A stretch of 64,000 bases of DNA, taken from Ciona savignyi. Taxonomy: Eukaryota > Chordata > Ascidiacea > Phlebobranchia > Cionidae. The translations under genes were made by a program, and so were the position numbers. Of the stretch, positions 36,143 to 48,569 are shown piece by piece. A model generated the notes under the pieces. The model had not been told where the DNA came from. It worked only from the letters and a program-made list of their open reading frames with translations, and ran no database searches. The stretch is from NCBI GenBank assembly GCA_000149265.1, contig CH003381.1, positions 1,056,984-1,120,983 of the forward strand. The letters run 5' to 3'. The stretch's first letter is position 1. Each line of letters begins with the position of its first letter.

Positions 36143-37150
36143 TGATAAACATATGTTAAGACATAACTTTAAGTGAAAAATATTCCAGATCGTCTGTTTA
36201 AAAGTGATGATTTTTGAAATATGTGTGAATCGGCACGACTGGCTTACAAAAGCATAGATTTAGTTAGTATAGTCCATGGATTTTTATATAAAAATATACG
36301 CATATATGTAAATATCCCAATTAAAGACATATTTTGTTATCAAAAATACTCCATTAGGTCATTAAGAAGTGAATATATAATAGGTATTTATTACCGAATA
36401 TTGGAAGTTTTATTGTAAGCTACCTAATACGTCATTCGGTTAAATGTTCTAAATATTTGTTTTTGAGTATTTTTTGAGTTTATCATATACAACGAAAAAG
36501 TTATACGAATAAAAAGACAGAATTCTAATTTATAACCCGATAGCTAAAGGATCAAAGCAATGGTGGTGTGTTGTCGACACAACTGGAAATAATAGTGGGT
36601 ACCATGTTGGTGGTATCATTAATAAGCTGCCTGATGTAATCGCCATGTTTTTTTTACGCAGACTTTAACCTTTAGAAATAATTAGATAAAAATATTTTTC
36701 TTGTTGCATATAATGCTTTTCGACTTTACCTTTATGTGGGCGCGCTTGTTTAAAACATCTGTTACCATACCATGAAAGTTTATCATTCCTTTTTTATCAT
36801 TCCTTACTTAACAGTCGTTAAGTCTACTGCGCCAACGCCCAGTTATACACGATGAAAAAGGTTGAAATTCGGCAAAGCTGACCGACGAAACGTAATCGAC
36901 TTTTAATGTCTGGTAGCTAGTCGGTGCCAGACAACAACGACTCGCTTATGTTAAGTAGATTTATCTTTAAAATTTTCATGTTTGACTTACCCTTTATTTA
37001 TCTTAATTATATAATGGTAATATGTCTGGGGTTAAGTTGTTGTAAACTAAAACGGTACAGGAAATCTAGTTCCAGTTAAAATGTTTGCATACGAAATTAC
37101 CTTATTTTGCAATTAGTTCTCTTTATTAGAGACCTTTTGCTTATTTTTAG
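36143..37150. promoter_or_regulatory. Upstream region of the vWA/laminin-EGF gene
   Basis: AT-rich with no exon recognised. It ends in a strong 3' splice-like tract, CTTTTGCTTATTTTTAG (37134-37150), 10 nt before the ATG, for which no partner 5' exon is visible. Confidence 0.4.
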
Positions 37151-37160
37151 GGAACTAAAA

Positions 37161-40100
37161 ATGATTATTCGTGAAATTGTAATATGTATTGGTCTTTTGA
37201 TTTCTGGAGTCTTTACTCAAAATCTCATGGACGAAGAACATGAAGGTGATGTTCTTATTCGTTTGAATATATCAGTATCTTGTAAAATGGATATGTTTAT
37301 GTTTCCCGGTCAAATATTTAAATATATAGCTTATATTGAGTGAAAGAGTATTGCCGCGATAGGTCTAGTTATCTATGTTACTTTTGGCGCCGGTTACCTA
37401 GATCGGTTAAAAGCGTTTACGAACCACAAGAAGCCGAAAAGATGTGTAATCGAAACCAGCCGTAATAGTGTTTATATAGTTGGGCACTTGGCAACGAACA
37501 TCGCACGAGCTTGTTGGATTAAAGGGATATACTCAATGAACGTATGTAGCATGTAACACATGACAGCTGCTATGGTATAACCCTATGGTGTGCGGGAGGT
37601 AATCTGACTGTTACCCGGGTCAAAGTAAAACCCATTTAAGTATGCGCGGAATTATCGGACGACTGGCCGCCAGATATCTCCCAAGAAGTAGAAATTGTAT
37701 ATTGTATTTATTATATAAACTGAAGCGCATGTAGTTTAAATCGTATTTCTCAGGAGGAAGTAGAAAGCATATTTCTATACAGTAATAGAAGCCGTAAGTG
37801 CTCTACAATTTTATTTATTGAAATTCTTTTTAAATTGAGAGGCAGGTTCACCAGACATAATAATTAGCTTCGCCGTATTTTTCTACCAGACACATTAATT
37901 AAATGGCGAATTGGCGAACCTTCCTAGAATATTAATTTAAGTCAAGTCTTAGTAGACTATGATGTATCGGGAAAAATATTTCGTAGTCGGTTTTGTTTGA
38001 AACATTCCTCAATTTTCGCTCGACTAAACATTTCGAAGAAAAGACAAACGGTCTTCTTGTTTATCTCGTAAAAAGTAATCAAAGCGTATTCGAATGAAGT
38101 CTGGCGTACCACCCGGTAAATTCTGTCTGCCTTGGTGGTTTCCTGACCTTGTGGTTCAATGAGAGTGTGATTTGTCTGCCCACCATGCCCCGTCTACAAA
38201 CCTAGCATAGTACTTTATTTAATTTAACATTGTGGTCGGACTTCCACTTTCATTGTATTGACAACCAGCAGCACATACTGGAGAGTGGGAATAGTAGAAC
38301 GTGCAATTTGTGTAGTTTCGCTGCCTTTTACTTTTATTAAATTTAAGCATCGGCCTATATGAAATAAAAAACAAATCAACATCATCACACATAGGGCACA
38401 AAAGATTGATTCGAAAAATGAGATAAAGAACAGGAAAAATAATAATCCATAACAAGTTATGCATACATTTAATGGTATCTTATTCATGTAGAAATTCGAT
38501 TCGCACGGTATTTTATTCATGTAGAAATTCGATTCGCACGGTATTTTATTCATGTAGAAATTCGATTCGCACGCACTTTCCGTATAGTCTGTCACTTCTT
38601 TTAAATTTACAGTACAAGCGATTAAAAAAGTTATTTTATTTTCACACAATATCATTCTCAAAGTCACGTTGGTGACATTTTAAATGGTGAGCTGTATACT
38701 AATCGGTCCCTCTAACGGTCTAACCCCTAACATTTTTTCGAAACATCAGGGCTATGGAATATAATACCCCAGGATATTTCTTCGCTAATCGAGTTTATTA
38801 CTTATCTTGTGTTATGTGAGTATAAAAGGCAAAATAAACTGCATAAATGCATTATATTATGAGTTTTTTTCTGGAACAATGAGGAATTTTCATTACACTC
38901 TCGCGTTACCCGTATCTATAAAGAATTTCCTTATCTTTTCATGGCCCGCAACTAAAAACAGGTTTAATAAAACTTATTTAGGAAAACTTTAAACAGGAAA
39001 TCGTTTACTATAGGCACTAGTAGTTTCAATAGTTATACTTCAATTGTCCCGTTCGTAAGTTACATTCCTTCCTGTTCAACTGTTTAAACAATTATTATCC
39101 CAACCAATACACAAGAACCGATTGGTTCAGGTCCCAGATGATTGAGATTATTATATTTTCATTTTTTAATCATCAATTGGCTTGTAGAATGTTTGACGGA
39201 CATTGATCTAATCATCCTGCTGGACGGTTCATTCTCTGTGAAGAGATCTAACTTCAATATTGTCAAACAATGGGTAAAACAGTTAGCTGAAGGAATGCAT
39301 ATTGGGCATGGGCATATTCAAATTGGAGTTGTAAGTACAGCAAGTTAGTCTAAATTATAACTGTTAGAGCTTTTTTTATCAGTCGTATCAGGTCGCCTTT
39401 CCGATTATATCCGGCCCGATGGTCTAGCGGTTAAGTGCGTCGCCTTTCAATCGAAAGGTTGCAGGTGCGAAACTGGTCGCTAGCTCGTCGGTTGTGTCCT
39501 TGGGCAAGGCACTTTACGGACATTGCCTGAACCCAGCGGATTGATGGGTTCTACCAAATTGAAGGAACGTGTCTATCATATACAACACACTGCAATAGCT
39601 CCGGTAACCCGACGATGGGCGCGAGGTGATCTGACGATTGCCCGTGTGATAACCCCGCATATGTGGGAGGGGGGTTTTTTTTTTCCCCCCCCCCATTCTA
39701 CGGGGATAAACATGAATATCCTATCCTATCCTATCCTATATTTCTTTTTGTCTTATGTTTTTCACTAAAATTTAACAAGATATTATAACAACGCTTGAAA
39801 GCAAGAAATATTTTAATAAACGAAACGTCTATTCCTCAGGTCCAGTACTCGCACTATTATAATGACAAGCCACTGAATGGACAACGTTATATTAAAACCG
39901 AAATCGAGCTGGGCGAATATACAAATCAAGAAGACTTTGACAGAGCTGTTGATAGAATCAGAGTGAGAAATTAAAATAAACATATATCTTTTTCGCCAGC
40001 ATGATACATTTATTTTGATGTTTTGCATTTTGTTCATAGGTATATTTCTACTTATAAAGAATAGGTCCTCGACGTTTGGTCGAAAACCAAGTATATGTTT

Positions 40101-43100
40101 ACAGTGATTTTATTTTAGTACCAAGGTTACAAGACATATACGGCTCATGCAATCAACAAGACGGTGAACTACGATTTCCTGGGCGCTAACAACAGGTACC
40201 CGCAAGCAAAGAGAGCACTCATCCTTTTAACCGACGGAAAGGCAACAGATTCTGCGTAAGTTTCTGTGTAACAGATTCAGCGTAAGTTTGACTCTTAATT
40301 GTCAATTGAATTCTCATAGGAACCTGCCACCAGTTATTGAACACGCTGAGAAAGACCGAGGGGTCATCATATACGCTGTAGGTGTCGGAAAATACAGTTT
40401 AAGTGAATTGAAGCTGATAACGCATTATCACGATGACCGAGTGTTCGAATTGGAAAGTTTTGAAGGACTTAATTCCATCGTGAATGGTCTTCAGTTTCAA
40501 TTGGAAACAGGTATTGGTCCATGTTAAATTGACAGAGTAAATGTTTAATGTGATAAAAACGGAATATGCATTTACACGCGTGTATTTAATTAATTATTCT
40601 AAATGTTTTAATTCGTCGCTATGTGACCGACCAATGACGAAAACTCTCAGTGCAAAAATATTGGACTGCGTTTCCAACTATGATTCCAACTATATTGCGT
40701 GGCTCTAGTTCTGAAATTTTGAATCGAAACAATACTCCTTTTGTGAAATATGACTCATTTAAACAGCGGATTGTAAGTTTTCAATCGTCCGGGCGAGATA
40801 AGAGCGAATTAGCTTGCGACGTCACACAAACCGCAACGTTTTTGCGAATTCAAAGTTTGTAAATAACAGAATTTATGCAGTTATACAACCTATTAGGACA
40901 ACATTTTTTTAGATTTTTATCGTTTTTTGTTTCAGTTTGTGATTGCGATTTGGACGGAAGTGTTTCCGAAGATTGCGAGGCGTGTACAAAGCAATGCCCC
41001 TGCAAACCGAATGTTGTCGGGCGAAGATGTGACACTTGTGCGAACTCTACTTACAACTTTGGCAGCACTGGCTGTGAAGGTATTGGTTACAAACACGTTT
41101 AGTTTTTTAAATGTATTTTATAAAGTTTGTACACCCTGGATTAAGGTGGTTTGCTAGAAATTAAGGTGATTTGCTAAAAAATAGTTGACGCAATTGGGCC
41201 GATGTATATATATTTCAATTTGTAAACTTAAAACCGAATTCGTGTGTGAAATTTTGTTCTATTATTTGTGGCAATTCTCAACGGCACAAGTCACTGATGC
41301 TGTTATAACTACGCATTACTGCAGGCTATTTACACTGTGATAAGAGGTGTAATTTTCCAAGTGGACTAGGCTTAAGTAAAATAGCATCTACCGCATAAAG
41401 CCAATGATCAGAGACCGTTTAGTAGATTAAGATCAGAAAGTTTTCAAAATGGCTTGGCGAGATTTCTTTCAACTTGCCGCCGACGAAAACCCAGAATTTG
41501 TTAAAAATCGTGACCCAATACTGAGTTTTTGTGGTACTTGGTAAGACAACAATAAAGTTCTGTTGCCCGTGAAATGACGGGTCGCAATATAAAAGGGGCC
41601 CGCGGCGACGTTACAAAATTTTAATTTCGACTTCCGTTCTCAAAGCATTATCGCTATTGAAATATTCAGGTTCATGCGATCTTCTCTTTGTTCGCCACTG
41701 GGCGTTTATTTTGCGATTATCCAACGTTTACGGAGACTCACTCATATGTCCACATAACTGACTGGCTAACTTGTTACTAACCCGGCATTTAACGGCTCAA
41801 TGTTTTGATAACGACATCTTAGGTCAAGCTATTCGCAGATTACGTTTCTTTTAATCGATCGCCGTGACAGTTGGTTTGTTGCAAAAACAAGGATTGTAGT
41901 TTAAGCTTTCGGCCATACTTTTCGAGCCTATATTCCAGCGATATCTTAAACTTCGAATAATAAAGAGTGTTTATTTATTTTTGTTTCGTGATTTTTTTTG
42001 GTTGTCAAACTTAAACAAAATTCGTTCGTATGTTTGTGTTAAACTAAAAACAATTTTAAGCATTTCTTTATATTGGCATGAACTATGTGACGTATGTAAC
42101 CCAACAACTGTTCAAATGTTCAGGTCGAAATACTTTACGGAATACTGGCTGAAATAGATGTGCGCTGTGCATTTGAACTTGGGTAGCCAGGGGAATTTCC
42201 CACCGTTCACATAACGAACAAAAAACCGGAAGCTAACCGATATTGTTCTTAGCAAAGATGCCCAAACAGGATAACGTTTTAGGAGTATTGAATAAAGCAT
42301 TCTTGAAATGTATTCTTGTGCAAATCAAAACAAATTAAAATACCCCTCCGGTTTATACTGATACAGGCCTAATATCTAAATGATGATGGGTGAAAACCAA
42401 GTGTTGCCTAGAAGATCTCCTTAAAATTATTTGTCGGTTGCTTTGTAACTCTATATGTCGTTGTAAGTGAATATTTAGAAACCCTGTCAACACTAAACCT
42501 GAACCGAGCGTGCTTGGATATAAATTTCACACCACAAATATGTACAGTGTGGGCGTTCTCACAGCTGTAACTCAACACATGTGCGTCAGAACAAACAACA
42601 CAAAAGCATTATAGATGCAAGTATATATTTATGTTCATCATTTAAAGCCAAAATTAACTTGAAAGTTGCTCCCAGGCTTTCCAAGATTACAGACTGAACC
42701 AGACGTAAAACAAACAAATAATTAAAGCACACCTCATGATTCGCTTAGCCTCAGTTTAAGCAGGGTTTAAAGCGTTACCGGGACCAGTGTCCTACGCTTT
42801 TGTTTATATATAAAGTTAAACGTATACTCGACAACACGCACCCTAATAGTTATTCTGGGTTAATGATAGTCTAGTTACGGACCAACGCATAGTGCAGTAT
42901 AAATCTCATACAACAAAGTTTTAACCGGTTGGCAATAAAACGTTATATTTCTTTGATTTGCATGCGTATTTTTATGGTCAAAAGTAAAAGTTTGTTAAAG
43001 ACTGGGTGACACTATGTCGTTACGCAAGGCCCTAGCGTATATACGTCCAAATATTCGCATATATATGTATGTTTTAACTCTTGGGTCGTTTTTAATGTTT

Positions 43101-46100
43101 TTCCACTCTATGTGTAACAATAATAAAATTTTAACTTTATAATTTTTAATTTGATAATTTCCCAGAGTGCGGATGCAGCCCTTTTGGGACGCTTGATCCC
43201 ACGGATTGCGACGTCATAACTGGACAGTGTAATTGCCGATCTAGTGAGATTACGGGTCGAGCCTGTGATAAATGCCGCGACGGAAACTTCGGTTTCCCCG
43301 AGTGTCGTCCCTGCCAGTGTGGTGGCCATGCTGTTTCATGCCATCAGGCGACAGGAGTGTGTGAATCATGTACTGGAAACAGAACAGGGGATCACTGTGA
43401 AAGGTGAATGAAACAAAATAGTTCAGGAATACTTGCACGTATCGACTTGGTACCGTTATAATGTGCTATGACTATATTCTTGGCTGGTTTTCGTTTACAT
43501 CGTTTAAAATTAAGCGTCATAGTTTGAAAAAAAAACTAAATGTTCCTTTAATTGACTTAAAACATTAAACAAATTACAGCTATATTGTTTTTTTTAAGGG
43601 TTTGGTGTCATGGAAATGTTATTTCTGTGTTGTAAATAAACAAAAACAGCTGTCATAGAATGGAGAACAAGACCGACTTTAAGTTTATAGAATCCATGAT
43701 CCGATGAACACGTTGCCCAGTACAGAAAAATAATTAAACATCATTTAGATGTATGGCCGGACATTACATGTTAGCTGGAGAATGTACGCCATGTAATTGC
43801 AACGGAAATATTCAAGTCTCGGACCCGGATGCTTGTGATGCTACAAGTGGAGAATGTCTGAAATGTTTGCACAACACCCGAGGGCCTCAGTGTGCCGAAT
43901 GCATCGATTCGTACTTTGGTGACGCGACAACTCAATCTTGTACAAGTAAATGACACATTATAGCTCACTGTATCTTTTCGAAAACGATGTTATTAAATCA
44001 TTTACACGGAGAACCAGTATGTCCGCCCGCAATTGTAGATTAGTGCGTCGCCTACCAGCTGAAGGGTTGTAGATTCGAAACTGGTCGCTAGCTAGTCGGT
44101 TGTTTCCTTGGGCAAGACACCTAACGGACATTGCTTGGACCACGCGGATTAGTGAATTCTATTAAATTAAACGAACGTGTGAATTACACACTGCAATATA
44201 GCTCCTGTAACCCGACGGTGGGCGCGAGGTGATATGACGATTATCCGCGTGTTCCCAATCACGAGTATAAACACCAATAACTTATATTCTGCTTTTTTCC
44301 TATGCAGTTGCTGCAAACCAATTACGAACAATATACTTTTTAAAATAATTAAAGAAATTTGTTTAGTCGATCGTCAGCAAAAATTTGTAATCGATACCAA
44401 ATATATCAAACTATTTAGATTTTCCTATAAAACACATTTCCAAGAACACATTTAGCATTCACACATTTAGCCAGTCTTTGTTTAAAAAAATTATTTTGGT
44501 ATTAGTTACCAAGCAATGGAGGTAGTTATTATTACGCCTTTAACTATATCACTAGAATAACGCACCCCGACGGCATTATACATGTCGAAATTTAACAAGT
44601 AGACAATACAGGCCGACTCCCAACCAAAATAGATGACCTTACTACTTTTCACGGCACAATATATATAAGCAATTTCAAGCACGATAACGTTGTTCCTAGT
44701 TTTTAACAGAAACGCTGCATTTCGTAACAGTTTACACAAAACCTTGAATTTATAAATGTCCCTTTTTCATTTTTTCGTGCCAAACAATGGGCTCGTCTCA
44801 ATGCCCGTGTTATGTATATAATTCTGCGCTTACAGTTTAACCACACGGATCCTCTTTTTAATCACAGTTTTCATTGCACTTCAGAATGTCAATGCGACCT
44901 AAGCGGCACCGACCCAAGTACGTGTGTGGGCGGTGATTGCGGCTGCGCGTCTGATGGCAGCTGCACTTGTCTGCCGCATGTGGTTGGTCGGAATTGTGGA
45001 GAATGTTCAAGTGGATCGTGGCGCAGCAGCCGAGGCTGTGTGAGGTGCGAATGCAGCCAAGTTGGAACTGTAACAAACAGCACCTGTGATAAGGTGAAAA
45101 TAATTCTTATTTCCATCGCAGCGGGACGAGTCATTATAAAGGCCCAATACCAATAAAATCAAAAATCCTATGTGTCTTAAAAAGCACGTTTTGTGGTTTG
45201 CAAAAAATAGATTTACGCCAAATATACAATGTACGTTTTAGCTTTTAATGTAAATTAAGCAAAGATATACCACCAAACCAGAAAAAAAATATACAGTATT
45301 AGAACAATACCTTCTCAAACCACAGTAACGATGGAACGCACAAAAGTCTTGCTCTTGTAATTAAAGGTTTTCTTTGGTTTCACGAAAATTTAACCAAAAC
45401 TAATGTTGATTTTACTGAGTTTTAACTGTATGGCCACCTATTTCTTTATACCTTATAATTATACCGTTTCGTACAAATGTAACACGCACGGGGCTCGTTT
45501 GTTGTTATGTTTTGTACACATATATACACATTATATTTTTTTGTATACATTATATTTTGTTGTTTGTTCACTTTTATTTCTTGGCACCTTCACTATTTTT
45601 TTTTAAGACCGTTTTTATATAGCTGGTATATGTATCGGTCGCGTTAACCATTCGGCCACACGACCGTACAACACTCAAGCTTTTTTTTTTTTTTTTACCG
45701 AGCCAAGTTTCGAGCCTATGATGGGCTCGTCACTAGGACCGTTTTTTGTACAAGAGTCGGTATATGTATCGGTCGCGGTAACCATTTGGCCACACGACCG
45801 TACCTACAACACTCAAGCTTTAATTATCTCTCAGGGTAATCTAGTCATGAACGCTCTCTGCGGATTTACGGTGCTGTGCGGATTTACGAGCTTCTGATAT
45901 CTACGAATTTGCTTAGCTAAAAATCAATTTTATCTTGACTTTTTAACATTAAGACGTTCTTTTAGACCATTTTGTTATTAGTGTTATATGTGTGTTTTAA
46001 TAATTGTGGATTTTAGTAAAGCTGAAACATATCAAGCCCTAGTAATAGGTCCGAAAGTATAGGCCATTAAGACAGCGTCCTGAAGAACCATATAGAATAT

Positions 46101-47553
46101 GTAACACAATATCATGTTATCTTTAGAGTTATGTTGGATATCACAGCTATTTTTTTCTGACTCAAACTACATTTATAGGTCACGGGGCAGTGCAGATGTC
46201 ATTCTCAATACACCGGGAAGTCATGCGGTTCTTGCGCTGCCGGCTATCTGACGAATGAGGGGGGTGAATGCACCGGTAACTTACTGACAATAAAATAACT
46301 TATAATGTGACCTAAACTTATATTTTCAAGTGCATCTTCAAGGTTAAAAATACTCTAAAATGTAAACTATTTGCGACGGTTACCAACAAACATATATCTA
46401 TACGTAAACTATGTCTGTTATAGAAGGAGCCTCAAAAAACGTAACAACATATTTTGTAAAATAGTATTAGTGAAAACCTAATTATTTCTTATGCAAACAT
46501 TGGAAATTATCTACAGTGTTAAAAACTATGTTGTGACCAACCAGAAAACATAAAAGTTTATTAAAATTAATAAGGTTAAATTTGCAGCTTATAGTTTAAT
46601 TATTGCCAAGAAAAAGTTAAACCGCCTTAAGATTTTTGTTATTTGTAATGTAATCAATAGAGTAAACACGATAGGAAAAGCTTCTAACGCATTCTACATA
46701 TAAATTGGTCACACGACAGTTCCTTAAAAACGAAAACATGGGAACCATCATCGAGAAACACTTTTTGTGGAAAAAAAGTTTATTGAGAGCATTTGAAATT
46801 AGCGATATTAAACAAGTTTGTCATCAAACACGCTTCACTTTTAAATTTCTTTAATTGGATCGCACTATATCTCACTCTATAGAACCAGAGCCGACAGAGC
46901 CAGCCACCACCACTACCGCAAAACCGGCGAAAATTCGAAAGCGACCGACGCCAATCCCAGTGAACCCGGGTTGGAGTCCATGCGTCTCATGTGGAGGAAA
47001 GAAGTGGCCTTCATATTGCCATGGAAGGATGTGTAGACGGCGATGGCCTTACCATCAGTTCTATCCGTCGCCTCGACGATGTTATTCAGGTATGACTCAA
47101 AAATACAATTGTTTGCTAGTGAGAAGCAACGATGAATGATTAGAGAAATTTGAAATTCCAGATATACTGTTGTGCAAATGTATATAGTATATTTTCGCCA
47201 TGTCAATTTACACCTATTTGTCAATCATCAAAAATATTTATTTAATCCATGTATCCCTGTCACAATACAATGGGAATCGAAAAAATATTATTTATTCATA
47301 TCTTCACTACGTTTTTTCATTATTAGGAAACTGGGGATGCCGTGCTTCCATGTCCTACCACCAGCAATACAACCCAACTTACAGTACAAACTACCGATCC
47401 TATCATAGGAATTACTACAACAGGGTGGAACCGTCGTACATTAGACGACCGACATATTACCGCGGGTATTACAATCACCAGCGGACATATAATGGCTACA
47501 GGGCTAATGTACGCTCGGCACAACCTATCAGATATGGCCTTTACAGAAGGTAA
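37161..47553 (+). CDS. Secreted vWA + laminin-type EGF protein with Tyr/Arg-rich tail, 13 exons
   Basis: Exons: 37161-37245, 39188-39330, 39840-39962, 40119-40255, 40320-40510, 40651-40854, 40936-41079, 43166-43403, 43749-43945, 44885-45093, 46179-46275, 46883-47089, 47327-47553; phases agree throughout (733 aa). Residues 1-20 are a signal peptide (IVICIGLLISGVFT core). The vWA domain (about 29-226) has an intact MIDAS: DGSFS at 41-45 and LLTDGKATD around 154-161. About 295-590 hold six Cys-rich laminin-type EGF modules, with starts such as CDCDLDGS, CGCSPFG, CQCGGH, CNCNGN, CQCDLSG and CECSQVG. Then come a TEPATTTTAKP linker, a basic WSPCVSCGG..CRRRW segment, and a last exon with 16 Tyr and 13 Arg in 75 residues. 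An extracellular matrix or adhesive role is inferred; Tyr could serve as DOPA or cross-link sites. A donor overlapping the stop (AGAAG/GTAAGA) may splice to 48153, replacing the last Arg by Ser-stop. Confidence 0.88.
37440..37640 (+). repeat. Very degenerate SINE family 1-like stretch in intron 1
   Basis: Order of weak matches: GTAATCGAAACCAGCCG, GTTGGGCACTTGGCAACG, TGTTGGATTAAAGGG, then GTGCGGGAGGTAATCTGAC. Boundaries unsure. Confidence 0.3.
38474..38573. repeat. 33-bp minisatellite, three units
   Basis: The unit TTATTCATGTAGAAATTCGA followed by TTCGCACGGTATT is repeated three times with almost no change, inside intron 1 of the vWA gene. The period is a multiple of three, so it leaves repeat-peptide open frames on both strands; these are not genes. 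Confidence 0.9.
39411..39740 (+). repeat. SINE family 1, near-complete reference copy
   Basis: Best copy in the window, in intron 2 of the vWA gene. tRNA-like head CCGGCCCGATGGTCTAGCGG with A-box TGGTCTAGCGG and B-box-like GGTGCGAAACTGG; body with CTTGGGCAAGGCACTTTACG and CAACACACTGCAATAGCTCC; end GGGGATAAACATGAATATCC and four ATCCT units. A G-run/T-run/C-run hairpin-like insert lies at about 39662-39695 where other copies read a simple CCCATTCACGGGG. It may be the published Ciona SINE Cics-1; not checked. Confidence 0.92.
44025..44290 (+). repeat. SINE family 1 copy in an intron of the vWA gene
   Basis: GTGCGTCGCCTACCAGCTGA, GGTTGTAGATTCGAAACTGG, CTTGGGCAAGACACCTAACG, AATTACACACTGCAATATAG, GGGCGCGAGGTGATATGACG; the tail is eroded. 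Confidence 0.8.
45605..45666 (-). repeat. Truncated SINE family 2 copy
   Basis: Head portion (reversed) GGCCGAATGGTTAACGCGAC with GATACATATACC; B-box half missing. The next copy landed directly beside it. Confidence 0.75.
45684..45804 (-). repeat. SINE family 2 copy with 17-bp target-site duplication
   Basis: Full 121-bp element on the minus strand with GGCCAAATGGTTACCGCGAC, B-box GGCTCGAAACTTGG and an A-run tail. TACAACACTCAAGCTTT flanks both sides (45667-45683, 45805-45821). Confidence 0.92.
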
Positions 47554-48003
47554 GACTGACGATTCTTTAACATATTCTGAAATTGCTAATAGAAAATACT
47601 GACTCTGTACCAAATGCATAAAATCCACATGTATAATTGCATTTGACATGTTTAAAAGATTTTCATATTTTATCCCCGCGAACGGAAAAACGCGCATTAT
47701 TCAAACCGTCAGATTATCACGCGCCTGTCATCGGGATGATGTGTATGATTAAGATGTTCCTTTAATTTAATAATGACCTATTGTTCTACTCTGTTTAGTG
47801 ATGACATGTAAGGCCCAGCACACGTGGACAAAACCGTTTAGTTATAGTTTCGATCCAACAACCTTTCTATTCCCACCCATGCCACCAACGCTCTTATTGA
47901 TCCAGCTAACCCCTCCTAGTCAATAATATGGCGAGAGGGGCTTGAAATAAATGGATTCTGCACACAAATATGAACAAGTTACAAATGTTTTATCTGTCAT
48001 ATT
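47554..48003 (+). other. Probable 3' UTR/terminal region of the vWA gene
   Basis: Follows the stop at 47551-47553. AATAAA at 47946-47951 is a candidate polyadenylation signal; another AATAAA lies near 48278 after a possible last exon at 48153. A diverged minus-strand SINE fragment overlaps at about 47660-47775. Confidence 0.5.
47660..47775 (-). repeat. SINE family 1 3'-end fragment
   Basis: Reversed ATTTTATCCCCGCGAACGG, CAAACCGTCAGATTATCACG, GATTAAGATGTTCCTTTAAT match the 3' half of the family. Confidence 0.6.
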
Positions 48004-48118
48004 TTTTTTACCGAGTCAAGTTTCGAACCCATAATAATGGGCTATTCACAAGGACAGTTTTTTTGTATAGAAGTCGGTATATGTATCGGTCGCGTAAACC
48101 TTCGGCCACACGACCGTA
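48004..48118 (-). repeat. SINE family 2 copy with 10-bp target-site duplication
   Basis: GGCCGAAGGTTTACGCGACC head, GGGTTCGAAACTTGACTCGG B-box region and A-run tail on the minus strand. CTGTCATATT flanks both sides (47994-48003, 48119-48128). Confidence 0.9.
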
Positions 48119-48569
48119 CTGTCATATTATAAGATGTTCCCTACATTTGCAGCTAGACCGACATCAAGTGGAGGCATCGTAGTTTCTCAACCGACACTGA
48201 ACGAATCGCTTTTGGGCCCTCCACTATACATTTTCCCAAAATACCTGTATTTACACACTCTGCTGCGGCGGTATATAATAAAATCTCACAATAATAGGAA
48301 TGTTTTATTGAAAATGAAAGTTTGAATAATCTGAATGAGCATTAATTTATTATTTATTAAAAATAATTTTATTGAATTAAATTTTCGGCACCGATTATTT
48401 TTTAACAGCCAATTTTTCAAAACTGACAAGGATAGATTACTTTAAATGGAAGTGAAGTTATAAATTAATAAAATAAATTAAGAAAATGTCAAACGGAATC
48501 CACAAACCGCAAATTACTATGAAAATCCCTTAAAAAACAAAATTCAGAAGTAAATATAAAACAATACTA

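Noticed and set aside
38470-38580. CRISPR array
   Set aside because: Units are contiguous with no spacers, and the window is eukaryotic.
38219-38675. Proteins with 11-residue repeats
   Set aside because: Produced by the 33-bp minisatellite in an intron; no splice sites or codon bias support them.
39411-39480. tRNA gene
   Set aside because: A and B boxes are those of a SINE head; the sequence does not close a cloverleaf with a paired acceptor stem and is followed by the SINE body.
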